Source: Aedes albopictus
Lineage: Eukaryota; Arthropoda; Insecta; Diptera; Culicidae
Length of the DNA stretch: 64,000 nt
Assembly: GCF_035046485.1 (NCBI RefSeq)
Contig: NC_085136.1
Coordinates: 82,663,734-82,727,733, forward strand
Direction of reading: 5' to 3'
Part shown: piece after piece, positions 10,501 through 22,800 of the stretch
Layout of the letters: each line of letters starts with the position of its first letter
Numbering within the stretch: position 1 is the first letter of the stretch
Made by a program: the position numbers and the translations under genes
Notes under the pieces: generated by a model
The model's input: the letters and a program-made list of their open reading frames with translations, nothing else
Told to the model about the DNA's origin: nothing
The model's database searches: none

Positions 10501-12800
10501 AACCTACATCAATTTCGAATATTATTGCCCATACCTTTCCGAATGAGTTACCGAATCAAATTTCAAAGACATTGCCGAAATAGTTAAAAAAAATGTGCAA
10601 GAAAATCCCAAAAATAATCTTATAGGAATTAAAAAAAAAATGCTAAAAGGATTTCCAAACGTTTTGCCAAAAAAATCCGCCAAAGGTAATATGAAAAATG
10701 TTCTCGGGTTAGCTCACAGGAAATTCGCCGAATGCATTTCTAAAGAAAATGCCAAATGAATTACCCAACCAAATTCCGTGGGAATTTCCCGGCAGAAAAT
10801 TCAAGAAGAGTGTTGAAGTTATTCCCAAAGTAATTACCAGAGGACTTTCCAAACGAATTAAAAAAAAACAACGAGAAATTGTGAATGGAATTTTCAAAGA
10901 AATTTCCGTGGAAAAAAAATCTGAAAAAGTTTGCAAAGCCATTTTTGAAGCATTTCCGATATGTAACTGATTAAAGAAATTTCAAAAGGAATTGCCAAAC
11001 AATTTCTCAAAAGAGTTGTCTTAGGAATTTTCTATGAAACTTATAATCGAATTCCCAAAAAAAAAATCTTGCATATTTTTACCAAATTGCGAACACAATA
11101 GCTGAGATATTTTTCGAAAGAATTGCCAAAGAATTTATTTAAAAATAATGAAAAATGAATGCAGAAAAAAAATACTTGAGGAATTCCCAAACCAATTTCT
11201 GAAGGAAATTTTCAGAATAAATTAAATACATTTTCAAAGGTATTCTTTAACGAATTGCTGCACGGATTTCCAAAGCAATTACTGGAAAAAATGCAAAAAA
11301 ATTTCCGAAGGAAAATTCTAATAAAAATTGTAAGAATTCTTTCAAGAATTCTCTCAGAAATTCCTCCAAAAAATTTTTTTGGAATTCTTTCAATGAATTC
11401 TTTAGGTATTCTTCCAAGGTTTCCGTCTATTGATACCATTAAAGATTTACTTAACGATAACACCAATTTTGTCCGGATTTCCTTCACGAAGCTTTAAGGA
11501 AATTTTTTTTAACGATTCCATCAAGCATTTGTTCCAAACGAGGAACTCCATGAGATTTTTTTTACGATTCATCAAGGAATTACTTCAAAGACTTCTTAAC
11601 AAATTCCTCCCAGATTTTATTTTAGAAATTCCTTCACGATTTGTTTTAGAAATTTCTGCAAGGGTTCTTTTTGCAATGCCTCAAGCGGTATTCTTAAAGT
11701 CAAGTCCTTTCAAGTATTTCTTACGAAGCATTGTTCAAAGATTTCTTCAGAAATTCATCCAATAATTACTGTATGAAATCGTCCAAAGATTACGCAATTT
11801 TTTAAATTCCTCTTTCACAATTCGTTCATGAGTCTTTCAAGAAAAACTAATAAATATTTAATCTTTTTTTTCAAGAATTTTTCAAGCTATGTTACAAAGA
11901 TTCCTTCAGGAATTTCTCAAAGTTTTCCTTCAGATAATCCTACAAGGGTACATTCATCTCCAAAGGATTCCTGTGCCAATTCGCTTAGGGGGTCTTAAAG
12001 AAATTCCCCCAAGGCTTCCAGCAGAAATTTATCTACTGAAATCTGTGGGAATTCTTTCGAAAATTGTTTTTTGCTTTGCATCAACGAACTTGAGAGGAAT
12101 TTTTTGGGATTCATGCCATTGATATCTTTGAAAAATAATCTAGGCATTTCATAATTGATTCTTCTAGAACTCCTTTCGCTTGTAAAATTTCTTCAGGAAT
12201 CCTTTACGAAATTCCTCATAAAACATCTAGTACTTCTACTACTACTTCATAGTACTGTACGATATTTCCAAAATCAACCTAATGATTCTTTCCGAATACA
12301 TCTTAGAATTCATCTAGAAGATTCTTCGAGGATTCCTTTAGAATTTCTTCCAAAAATTCCTGCAAGCATTTCTACAAGGATTCTTTCAGGAATTCCTCCG
12401 AAATTCCTTCAAAAATCTCACATGGATCCATTGAAGAGCCATACGTGATCAAGCATGATCTCAGAAATTCATCAAAGATATTTTCCATGAGGAACTCCTG
12501 CAACATTATTTCTTTGAGAAGTCTCTAAAAGGATCCTTGGAGAAATTCCTTAAGGTACATCCGAAGGATTCGTTGAAGGACTTCATGACATAATCCTTGA
12601 AGGACTTTATGAAGGGATCCGGAGAGGTATTCCTGAAGGAATGCTTGAAAGAATTTTCAAGGTAAAATAATCCTTGAAGGAATTTTTGAAAGATTCCTTG
12701 ATACATTTTGGAAAAAAATCCTGAAGAAATTCTTGGTAGTGTTCCTGAACGAATCAATTCAAGTATTCTAAAATCAACGCTTAGAAGAATTTCTAAATCA
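7560..12800. repeat. Diverged oligomer repeat field (TTCAGGAATTCCTTCAAGGA type)
   Basis: Several kilobases made of variations on a roughly 12-24 base motif such as CTTCAGGAATTCCTCCAAGG, with a related variant between 10.2 and 11.2 kb (GAATTGCCAAAGGAATTTCC type). Copies are too diverged to give a sharp period. Short open frames throughout (for example 8795-9055, 11212-11765, 12155-12448) arise from this repetition and are not genes. The field is broken by the SINE at 7898-8585 and by non-repetitive A/T-rich sequence at about 9480-9720. Confidence 0.8.
7898..8585 (+). mobile_element. tRNA-derived SINE, full copy with 27-bp TSD
   Basis: A 27-bp direct repeat (7871-7897 and 8586-8612, starting GAAACATCTATT) flanks the insert exactly. 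The head ACGGGCTTGGTGGTCTAGTG with a B-box-like GGGTCCAATCC is tRNA-derived. The 3' third carries GGCCGGCGCCGTTATTGA and ATCACGGAGTAGCAAC, shared with the insertions at 42985-43290 and 45430-46336. The tail is a GATCGTTTTTTGATCGTTGATC-like short repeat. Length, tail and duplication indicate LINE-mediated retroposition. At 688 bp it is long for a SINE, which suggests a chimeric structure. Confidence 0.85.
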
Positions 12801-13890
12801 CTTTTGAACCGGTAAAAAATATTTTGTTGTCCCGATTGGGAATCGTTCAGTTTTCATAATTTATTCTCATGGGAGATTGAACACTTGTATAAAATATGTG
12901 TTTGTGTGAACCGGTTTTCTCAACCGGTTCACTTTTAAACCGGTAAAATCAATAATTTCGTGCAACTGGTATTATGCTGATGTTCTACATATTATGATGA
13001 TAAAAGAGTGGAGAATACATTATTTGTTGAACCGGTTCGTTTAACTGATTCGTTTTCTGAACCGGTGAAAATATTTAAATTATTTCTCTTGTCGATAGTT
13101 GAAGTTTTATCACTTTTCATGGCAGACCTTCCAGAAAAATAATAAAATAAGTTATTTCAAAAACCGGTTCGCTAAAACGGTTCATTTTTAACCGGTAAAA
13201 TCAAGAATTTTATCTGACTAGTATTATGGTGATATTTTGCGTATTACAATAATAAATGGATGCCCATTCGACAAGAAAACATGATTGTGGGAACCGGTTC
13301 ATTAAAATAATAAATAGTGAACGGGTAAAATAATTTTGCTGTACCGCTTGATAACTGTTTGAGATTAATAATTTATTTTAATGATCGATTAAACATAGGA
13401 CCAAAAAAAGTGATAAGGAAAACCGGTTCGCTAATCCGATTGAACTTTTGAAAAGAAAAAAATGTTCCACTTATGCTATGTAAAATTAAAAAAATATTTT
13501 TGAAGAATGATAGGAAAACTTACGTATTTTCGGCAGTTTTGTTCTCTTCGTCATGAGGGGTTTTTTGAAACCTCTAGGTCTCAGAGTTGGCCTCAAATCC
13601 TTCCCAACCAAGCTTAGTTATATGCCAAAATTTCAGGCAATTTGGCCCACAAAAACCCTTCATGACGAAGAGAACAAACATGCCGATAATACCCTTCGTC
13701 ACCCTAGATCAACGAGACTAAAAGATTTTGCAAACTGGCAGGTAATACCAATCTAGTTATAAACCGGTTAAAATATACTATTGTCTAGTATGAGAAACGT
13801 TGAAGTTCTCTAATATATTTTTTTAAAAGTTCATACGACAAAAAGAACCGGTTCGTTTGACCGATACACTTTTGAACCGACTTAAGTAAT
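12800..13890. repeat. ACCGGTT-rich diverged tandem repeat
   Basis: Repeats of roughly 170-190 bases, each holding GAACCGGTTC followed by AACCGGTAAAAT and an A/T-rich spacer with TATTATGGTGATATT-like text. At least six diverged units are visible between 12808 and 13880. A foldback element at about 13519-13706 interrupts them. No coding is supported. Confidence 0.75.
13519..13706. mobile_element. Short TIR element inside the ACCGGTT repeat
   Basis: TTTTGTTCTCTTCGTCATGA on the left is complemented by TCATGACGAAGAGAACAAAC on the right, with ATTTTCGGCAG versus TGCCGATAAT further out. The roughly 190-bp length and terminal inversion fit a MITE. Exact ends and target duplication could not be fixed. 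The open frame at 13553-13756 lies in it and is not a gene. Confidence 0.5.
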
Positions 13891-13965
13891 TTTATTTATT
13901 TATTTATTGTATCAAACATAACGTAGACTACATTTTCACTTATAAGGCCGTTACAAATATTTATT

Positions 13966-14186
13966 TCACTTTTTGTCCCACCACCCTTTGGCTGGTCGAG
14001 GGTGGGGATAAAAATAATAAAGCATTTAATCTGAAAAATATTAAAAACTCATCGGATCTGTTTTAGAATTTTTAGAAAAACAAAAAAAATTGATAAATAT
14101 TTTTTATCTGCCCCTCAAAATGCCTCCTCAAATTCCAGTCAAATTTTTTTGAAGGGGGGGGGGGACAAAAAGTGAAAATCAATTTT
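13966..14186. mobile_element. MITE-like element with CACTTTTTGTCCC ends
   Basis: TTCACTTTTTGTCCC at 13966 is complemented by GGGACAAAAAGTGAA at about 14172-14186. Between them is A/T-rich non-coding DNA with a long G run near 14153-14164. Target duplication was not resolved. Confidence 0.45.
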
Positions 14187-14189
14187 GTA

Positions 14190-15160
14190 TCAGCCTACGT
14201 ACAGTATCGAACATTAGAAATGCCTAAAAGCCGTTTTCCCTTACAAACTATGTAGTCAACTTTAGATTCCCATATCTCAGATATTTCTTCACATTTTAAT
14301 CTTCAGCAACTATTGAAAAATTTCGATGATAACTATTGATACAAAAATCACAGATAGGTTGAATTTCAACGATGCATGAATACAAAAAAACTAAAGCAAA
14401 AATTGTTACTTTTTATCATTATGGTGTTCTCAGCAAATTTGTTCCTTGTGTTATGACGAATAAATTTTATAAAAAAAAATAAAAGTTAAAAAAAATACCA
14501 TGAATAAGAAATTATGCTTATGCGGTTCTTTATAAAGGATACAACAGTCATTGCAAAATTATGAGTCACTCTGTAACAATTATTAGTCAGTCAGTTCGCC
14601 ATCCTATTGAAATGGAACCGACTCGACCCATAATTGTGGGTGACCCATAATTATGCTCTGACTCTATTTTAAAATTTAATTGTTTAAATTTTTAGACTTC
14701 AGGTAGTTAAATTTTTATCCGGTTAGTTACATCGTCATAACAGTAACGTACGTAAAAAAAAAATACGGACACGTTTAATGCTTCCAGTGAGTTATTCATT
14801 CTTTGAACGAAACACGATACTAGACAACGAACTAACTTGCAATGCCCAGTGGCACAGCCGAAATCTTTTCCTACACGGTGACACTAGCCGCACGACCACG
14901 AGGCCCCGAACTTAGTTTCGAGTTGGTGGGAGATTGACGTTGAAATATATTAATCATAATGATGAAAACTGTCAAATCAAAGGTCACGTGAAAGATGTTC
15001 CTTCTTTTATTAAATGTACAAAAGTAACCGATAATGTCCATGGGTTTGCCAGTAATTCAACTATACGACTATCTGATCAATTATGTACTGGTCATAGTGT
15101 GAATTGTTGGAACAAATCAATTTGAAAAGAATCAGGACATTCTATAGTAATTTATTATTG
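14190..15160. other. Unassigned non-coding sequence
   Basis: A/T-rich sequence with no supported frame. Short inverted words (CCCATAATTGTGGGTGACCCATAATTATG at about 14628-14656) give a small hairpin. Nothing else is recognised. Confidence 0.35.
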
Positions 15161-16430
15161 AATTACCCATGTTTACGAATATTCCGAATTCTCTGAGGAC
15201 CAAACAAGTACAGTGGTCACAGGTTTATGAGTCGAAACACCCACCAAGTACGAATTCAAATGTGCTTTTAATCGTTTTTTAAATGTTTTTGAATGTTCCA
15301 CCTACTGATGTATAAGCCACAGGGGTCACTAATAAATCAGACGGAACATTGCTTCCTGCCATAGATTACTAAAACAAATGAGTTTGGAAATCATCGTGGC
15401 GCTCTAGCACAATTTTCAAAAATGGACTATTTTTACGGATGTTCCGGACAACTCGAAGGTCCATCCACTGGCCATTCACAAAAGTGATTTTATTCTCATA
15501 TTATTGAAACAAATATGTTTGAAAAAAGTCGCGACACTCTAGCACAACTTTCATGAATTGACCACTTCTACGAATGTTTCAGATACCCCAAGGGTCCATC
15601 AAATGGGTCCTCTGATTTAAATACAAAGCAATCACAGTAATGATTTCATTCTTAGGGCTTTCATACAGAAAAAGCGTTGGATTTTAGGGTAGGGGGTCTT
15701 CAAAACCAACAAAAACCGTGCCACTCTAGCATATTGTTTATGAATTGACCACTTTTACGAATTTCCTGGATAAACCGAAGGTTCATCCAGTGGTATTTCC
15801 GATTTATAAATCAGTCGCAACATTGATTTTAATCTTAAATTGCTGAAACAAATGAGTTCGGTAAAAAAAATCGCGACAATCTAGCACAATTTTCATGAAT
15901 CGTCTACTTTTACGGATGTTTCGGATACCCAAAAGGCCCATCCAGTGGTCACTCTGAGTTACAAACTAATCACAATAGTGGTTTCATTCTTAGATTGTTG
16001 GAACAAATGAGTTTGGAAAAAAAACTGCTACGACCTAGCACATTTTTTATGAGTTGACCCTTTTACGGATGTTCCAGATAACCCGAAGGTCCATCCAGCG
16101 GCCACTCCGTATTTTGAATCAGTCATAATATATATTTTAACTTTTGGTTGCTAAAACAAACAAGCTTGGAAAAAACTTGCACTGTAGCACAATTTTAATG
16201 GTTTGGCCATTTTTACGGATGTTCCGTATCCCGAAGGCCAATTCAGTGGCCACACAGGCTTACAAACCAGTCGCAAACGTGATTTCATCCTTAGGTTGTT
16301 GAAACAAATCAGTTTAGAAAAAATCGCGACGCTCTAGTACATTTTTTATGAAATGACCACTTTTACGGATGTTCCGGATTTTCCGGCGGGTATCATATTG
16401 GCCATGCTGCTGGCCATGCTGGTCCATGGT
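15160..16430. repeat. Tandem satellite, unit about 155 bp
   Basis: The phrase TTTTACGGATGTTCCGGATA, followed by CCGAAGGTCCATCCAGTGG and later CTAGCACAATTTTCATGAA, returns at spacings near 153-175 bases (about 15436, 15570, 15750, 15910, 16062, 16215, 16366). At least seven diverged units are seen. It is purely repetitive and has no coding potential. Confidence 0.85.
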
Positions 16431-16505
16431 GTATTCTTGCACTGTGCTAGCTAATTAGCAACGAAATAAAATTGTTTTGGCTATTTTGCACTTAACAATT
16501 GAGTA

Positions 16506-19500
16506 CAGTCGAGACTCTTATAAGATCACTGGTCGGGGGGCGCAACAGGAATCTGCTTAATAGGAGACTAAGAGCTTATGGGATTTCGGCATTTTGGGGG
16601 TGTGGCCTATTATCTCGGGTGTGTTAAGAGTTACTTTCTTCGGCAAAGTTTTAGGGCTTGATAAGATCTACCATTTAGAACTTTGGTTCATATGATTAGT
16701 TGGCAATTTTTCCGCTAGAGGGACCATCAACAATTTGATGCTAAATTGCACTACAGGAACCATATCAGGTTGTCAAGCAAACGTTACGATATGCGACAGC
16801 TCAAGACCCTGATAATTTGGAAGGATAGTGTCTTCGGGAAAGTTGTTGGGTACGCCAATAACTTACTGACGATGAGTTGCGAAGTTCGAAATTCCTCCAC
16901 TGGGCGGCGCTGATGAGCAAGTAAATTTTCAAAACCTCATATCTCAGAATCCCGATAACTTAGAAAGTTGGTGTCTTCGGCAAAGTTGATCAGTATGACA
17001 TAAACTTACATAAAAATAAACACTTGTTTCAAAATTCTGCCACTAGGAGGCGCTAGTGAACATGCAAATTTTAGAAATCTCATAGCTCAGAATTCTGATA
17101 ACTTAGGAAGTTGGTGTCTTCGGCAAAGTTGATCAGTATGACATAAACTTACATAAAAATAAACATTTGTTTCGCAATTCTGCCACTAGGCGGCGTTTAC
17201 CGGATTTTTCGTCTTTTTTTGATTTTTTTGGTGGTATTTCGGCTTGGCAAAACTAGTGTCGCTCCCCCCGATAACTTAGAAAGTTGGAGTCTTTGGAAAA
17301 GTTGATCAGAGTGACATAAACTTACATAAAAATAAACACTTGTTTCGCAATTCTGCCACTAGGCGGCGCTAGTGAACATGCAAATTTTAGAAATTTAGAA
17401 ATTTTAGAATCCTGATAACTTAGAAAGTTGGTGTCTTCGGCAAAGTTGATCAGTATGACATAGACTTGCACAAAATGGGACACTTGTGTCAGAATTCTGC
17501 CTCTAATCCAGTAATCACGCAAATTTTGAAAATCTCATGGCTCAGAATTCTGCAATCTTGGAGAGACTGTATTCTTCATTGATGAGATACTTGGTGTGAA
17601 ATTCTGCCCCTGGGCAGCATGCATGTTTTATTAGTTGTATAACTTGATGTCAGTCGGACTCGAAAGGAATCCTCCGTGGAATTTTTAAGAGTATGCCAGC
17701 TGAAACTACTAGACGAATTAAAAGAATTAAAAAAATAAAGAATCGCGAAACAATTGTTTATTTTTATGTAAGTTTATGTCATTCTGATCAACTTTGCCAA
17801 AGACACCATCTTTCTAAGTTATCGGGGGGAGCGTCACTAGTTTTGCTGAGCCCAAAAACCCCCCAAAAAAGGCGAAAAAATACGAAAAAAAGCAGTAAAC
17901 GCCGCCTAGTAGCAGAATTTTGAAACAAGTGTTTATTTTTATGTAAGTTTATGTCATACTGATCAACTTTGCTGAAAACACCAACTTCCTAAGTTATCAG
18001 GATTCTGAGCTTTGAGATTTCTAAAATTTTCAAGTTCACTAGCGCCTCCTGGTGGCAGAATTTCGAACCAAGTGTTTATTTTTATGAAAGATTATGTCAT
18101 ACTGATCAACTTTGCCGAAGACACCAACTTCCTAAGTTATCAGGATTCTGTGCTATGAGATTTTTAAAATTTGCAAGTTTACTAGCGCCTCCTAGTGGCA
18201 GAATTTTGGAACAAGTGATTATTTTTATGTAAGTTCATGTCATTCTGATCAACTTTTCCGAAGACACCAACTTTCTAAGTTATCGGGGGGAGCGACACTA
18301 GTTTTGCCAAGCCGAAAAACTGCCAAAAAAGTCGAAAAAATACGAAAAAACCCGGTAAACGCCGCCTAGTGGCAAAATTGCGAAACAAATGTTTATTTTT
18401 ATGTAAGTCTATGTCATACTGATCAACTTTGCCGAAGACACCAACTTTCTAAGTTATCAGGATTCTGAGCTGAGATTTCTAAAATTTGCATGTTCACTAG
18501 CGCCGCCTAGTGGCAGAATTGCGAAACAAGTGTTTATTTTTATGTAAGTTTATGTCACTCTGATCAACTTTTCCAAAGACACCAACTTTCTAAGTTATCG
18601 GGGGGAGCGACACTAGTTTTGCCAAGCCAAAATATCTCGAAAAAAGTCAAAAAAAGACGAAAAACCCGGTAAACGCCGCCTAGTGGCAGAATTGCGAAAC
18701 AAATGTTTTTTTTATGTAAGTTTATGTCATACTGATCAACTTTGCCGAAGACACCAACTTCCTAAGTTATCAGAATTCTGAGCTATGAGATTTCTTAAAT
18801 TTGCATGTTCACTAGCGCCTCCTAGTGGTAGAATTTTGAAACAAGTGTTTATTTTTATGTAAGTTTATGTCATACTGATCAACTTTGCCGAAGACACCAA
18901 CTTTCTAAGTTATCAGGATTCTGAGCTATGAGATTTCTAAAATTTGCATGTTCACTAGCGCCGCCTAGTGGCAGAATTGCGAAACAAATGTTTTTTTTAT
19001 GTAAGTTTATGTCATACTGATCAACTTTGCCGAAGACACCAACTTCCTAAGTTATCAGAATTCTGAGCTATGAGATTTCTTAAATTTGCATGTTCACTAG
19101 CGCCTCCTAGTGGTAGAATTTTGAAACAAGTGTTTATTTTTATGTAAGTTTATGTCATACTGATCAACTTTGCCGAAGACACCAACTTTCTAAGTTATCA
19201 GGATTCTGAGCTATGAGATTTCTAAAATTTACATGTTCACTAGCGCCGCCTAGTGGCAGAATGGCGAAACAAGTGTTTATTTTTATGTAAGTTTATGTCA
19301 TACTGATCAACTTTGCCGAAGACACCAACTTCCTAAGTTATCGGGATTCTGAGATATGAGGTTTTGAAAATTTACTTGCTCACTAGCGCCGCCCAGTGGA
19401 GGAATTTCGAACTTCGCAACTCATCGTCAGTAAGTTATTGGCGTACCCAACAACTATCCCGAAGACACTATCCTTCCAAATTATCAGGGTCTTGAGCTGT

Positions 19501-19823
19501 CGCATATCGTAACGTTTGCTTGACAACCTGATATGGTTCCTGTAGTGCAATTTAGCATCAAATTGTTGATGGTCCCTCTAGCGGCCAAATTGCCAACTAA
19601 TCATATGAACCAAAGTTCTAAATGGTAGATCTTATCAAGCCCTAAAACTTTGCCGAAGAAAGTATTGCGTTAACTCTTAACACACCCGAGATAATAAGCC
19701 ACACCCCCAAAATGCCGAAATCCCATAAGCTCTTAGTCTCCTATAACGCTCACCCCTGTCTAGTAGGAGTTCGTTTAATAGGAGTCCGTTTAATAGGAAT
19801 TCGTTTAATAAGAGACTCGACTG
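16506..19823. mobile_element. 3.3-kb TA-flanked element with inverted internal arrays
   Basis: Ends CAGTCGAGACTCTTATAAG and its approximate complement AATAAGAGACTCGACTG are flanked by TA (16504-16505, 19824-19825). This resembles Tc1/mariner, possibly pogo-like, non-autonomous elements. Terminal inversion extends about 400 bp (16506-16910 against 19380-19823). The interior is an array of a roughly 180-bp unit (GCCTAGTGGCAGAATTGCGA, TATGTCATACTGATCAACTT, TTGCCGAAGACACCAACTT), inverted about a centre near 17650: units read one way on the left and the other way on the right. No transposase is present. Units at 18.7-19.3 kb are almost identical in pairs, so some amplification is recent. Confidence 0.8.
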
Positions 19824-19878
19824 TATAATCACTGCTGTTTGACCGAAAACACGTTAGGTACTATTTGGGGGCATTTAT

Positions 19879-22800
19879 TACCCTTCTTACACCCATAAGA
19901 AGGGTATAAATACCGCTTGGAAAACCGACTTTCGATCCGAGGCCCGCAGGGCCGAGTCACATATACCAATCAACTCAGCTCGACGAATTGAGCAAATGTC
20001 TGTATGTGCGTGTGTGTGTATGTGTGTGTGTGTGTATGTGTGTATGTATGTTACAAAAAAATGTCACTCACGGTTCTCAGCCATCTGTTGACCGATTTGA
20101 GTTCTCTTGGAAGCAAATGAAAGCTACTACATCCTAGTAGAACGCTATTGAATTTTATTTTGATTGAACGTTCGGTTACCGAGATATCTTTCAAAGAGTG
20201 CTAGGGAGTAGTACAACTTAATTATTTTAGATATTTTTGACAAAGTGTATCACCATAAATTTCTCAGCCGTCTATCAACCGATTTGGGTTCTTAAGGCCC
20301 CAAACGAAAGCTACTACATCCTGGTAGAACGCTATTGATTTTTTTTTTTTTGATTGGACGTTCGGTTACCGAGATATCTTTCAAAGAGTGCTAGGGAGTA
20401 GTACAACTTAATTATTTTAGATATTTTTGACAAAGTGTATCACCATAAATTTCTCAGCCGTCTATCAACCGATTCGGGTTCTTAAGGCCCGTAACGAAAG
20501 CTACTGCACCCTAGAAGAACGCTTTTGAATTTCATTCCGATTGGACATTTTGTAACCGAGATATCTTTCGGGGAGTACTTTGGAGTAATACAACTTAACT
20601 TTTTAAGAGGTCTTTGACAAAATGCTTCATAATAAATGAATCAGCCGTGTGCAATCGATTTGAGTTCTCTCAGCATCAAATGAAAGCTACAGCATCCAAG
20701 TAGTATGCTATTAAATTTCATGCCGTTTGGACATTTTGTTTCCGAGATATCTTTCCACGAGTACTAAGGAGTAATGAAATTTACGCTTTTGAGAGATTTT
20801 TGATAAAATGTATCATAATACATTTCTCAGACGTTTGTCAACAGATTTTTTATGATCATATTTGGTTTCTCAAGGAGCTCTGCATGAAAATGCAATTGCA
20901 ACAAATACATAAAAGCTACTATCTCTTTGTAATATTTGAGCTTAATAAACAGTAGCAAAAATATTACGGAATGTATGTAGGAAAAGCCTTTTTTTATGAT
21001 CAAATTTGGTTTCTCAAGGAGCTCTGCATGAAAATGCAATAGCATCAAATGTATAAAAGCTACTATCTCTTTGTAATATTTGAGCTTAATAAACAGTAGC
21101 AAAAATATCACGGAATGTATGTAGGAAAAGCCTTTTTTTATGATCAAATTTGGTTTCTCAAGGAGCTCTGCATGAAAATGCAATTGCATCAAATGTATAA
21201 AAGTTACTATCTCTTTGTAATATTTGAGCTTAATAAACAGTAGCAAAAATATCACGGAATGTATGTAGGAAAAGCCTTTTTACCCTTCTTACACCCATAA
21301 GAAGGGTATAAATACCGCTTGGAAAACCGACTTTCGATCCGAGGCCCGCAGGGCCGAGTCACATATACCAATCAACTCAGCTCGACGAATTGAGCAAATG
21401 TCTGTATGTGCGTGTGTGTGTATGTGTGTGTGTGTGTATGTGTGTATGTATGTTACAAAAAAATGTCACTCACGGTTCTCAGCCATCTGTTGACCGATTT
21501 GAGTTCTCTTGGAAGCAAATGAAAGCTACTACATCCTAGTAGAACGCTATTGAATTTTATTTTGATTGGACGTTCGGTTACCGAGATATCTTTCAAAGAG
21601 TGCTAGGGAGTAGTACAACTTAATTATTTTAGATATTTTTGACAAAGTGTATCACCATAAATTTCTCAGCCGTCTATCAACCGATTTGGGTTCTTAAGGC
21701 CCCAAACGAAAGCTACTACATCCTGGTAGAACGCTATTGATTTTTTTTTTGATTGGACGTTCGGTTACCGAGATATCTTTCAAAGAGTGCTAGGGAGTAG
21801 TACAACTTAATTATTTTAGATATTTTTGACAAAGTGTATCACCATAAATTTCTCAGCCGTCTATCAACCGATTCGGGTTCTTAAGGCCCGAAACGAAAGC
21901 TACTGCACCCTAGAAGAACGCTTTTGAATTTCATTCCGATTGGACATTTTGTAACCGAGATATCTTTCGGGGAGTACTTTGGAGTAATACAACTTAACTT
22001 TTTAAGAGGTCTTTGACAAAATGCTTCATAATAAATGAATCAGCCGTGTGCAATCGATTTGAGTTCTCTCAGCATCAAATGAAAGCTACAGCATCCAAGT
22101 AGTATGCTATTAAATTTCATGCCGTTTGGACATTTTGTTTCCGAGATATCTTTCCACGAGTACTAAGGAGTAATGAAATTTACGCTTTTGAGAGATTTTT
22201 GATAAAATGTATCATAATACATTTCTCAGACGTTTGTCAACAGATTTTTTATGATCATATTTGGTTTCTCAAGGAGCTCTGCATGAAAATGCAATTGCAA
22301 CAAATACATAAAAGCTACTATCTCTTTGTAATATTTGAGCTTAATAAACAGTAGCAAAAATATTACGGAATGTATGTAGGAAAAGCCTTTTTTTATGATC
22401 AAATTTGGTTTCTCAAGGAGCTCTGCATGAAAATGCAACAGCATCAAATGTATAAAAGCTACTATCTCTTTGTAATATTTGAGCTTAATAAACAGTAGCA
22501 AAAATATCACGGAATGTATGTAGGAAAAGCCTTTTTTATTTATGATCAAATTTGGTTTCTCAAGCTAGCTCTACATGAAAATGCAACTGCATCAAATACA
22601 TAAAAGCTATTATCTCTTTGTAATATTTGAGCTCAATAAACAGTAGCAAAAATATCACGGAATGTATGTAGGAAAAGCCTTTTTACCCTTCTTACACCCA
22701 TAAGAAGGGTATAAATATCGCTCGAAAAACCGACTTTCGATCCGAGGCCCGCAGGGCCGAGTCTCATATACCAATGAACTCAGCTCGACGAACTGAGCAA

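Noticed and set aside
11212..11765. Several overlapping frames of 80-111 codons
   Set aside because: They lie in the degenerate TTCAGGAATT repeat field on both strands and share its periodic composition.
15160..16430. CRISPR-like spaced repeats
   Set aside because: Units are contiguous about 155-bp diverged satellite copies with no conserved repeat/unique spacer alternation, in a eukaryotic genome.
20827..21255. 142-codon minus frame with repeated FLLLFIKLKYYKEIV
   Set aside because: It is three copies of a 145-bp non-coding subunit in the tandem element; the same text occurs at 22226-22549.
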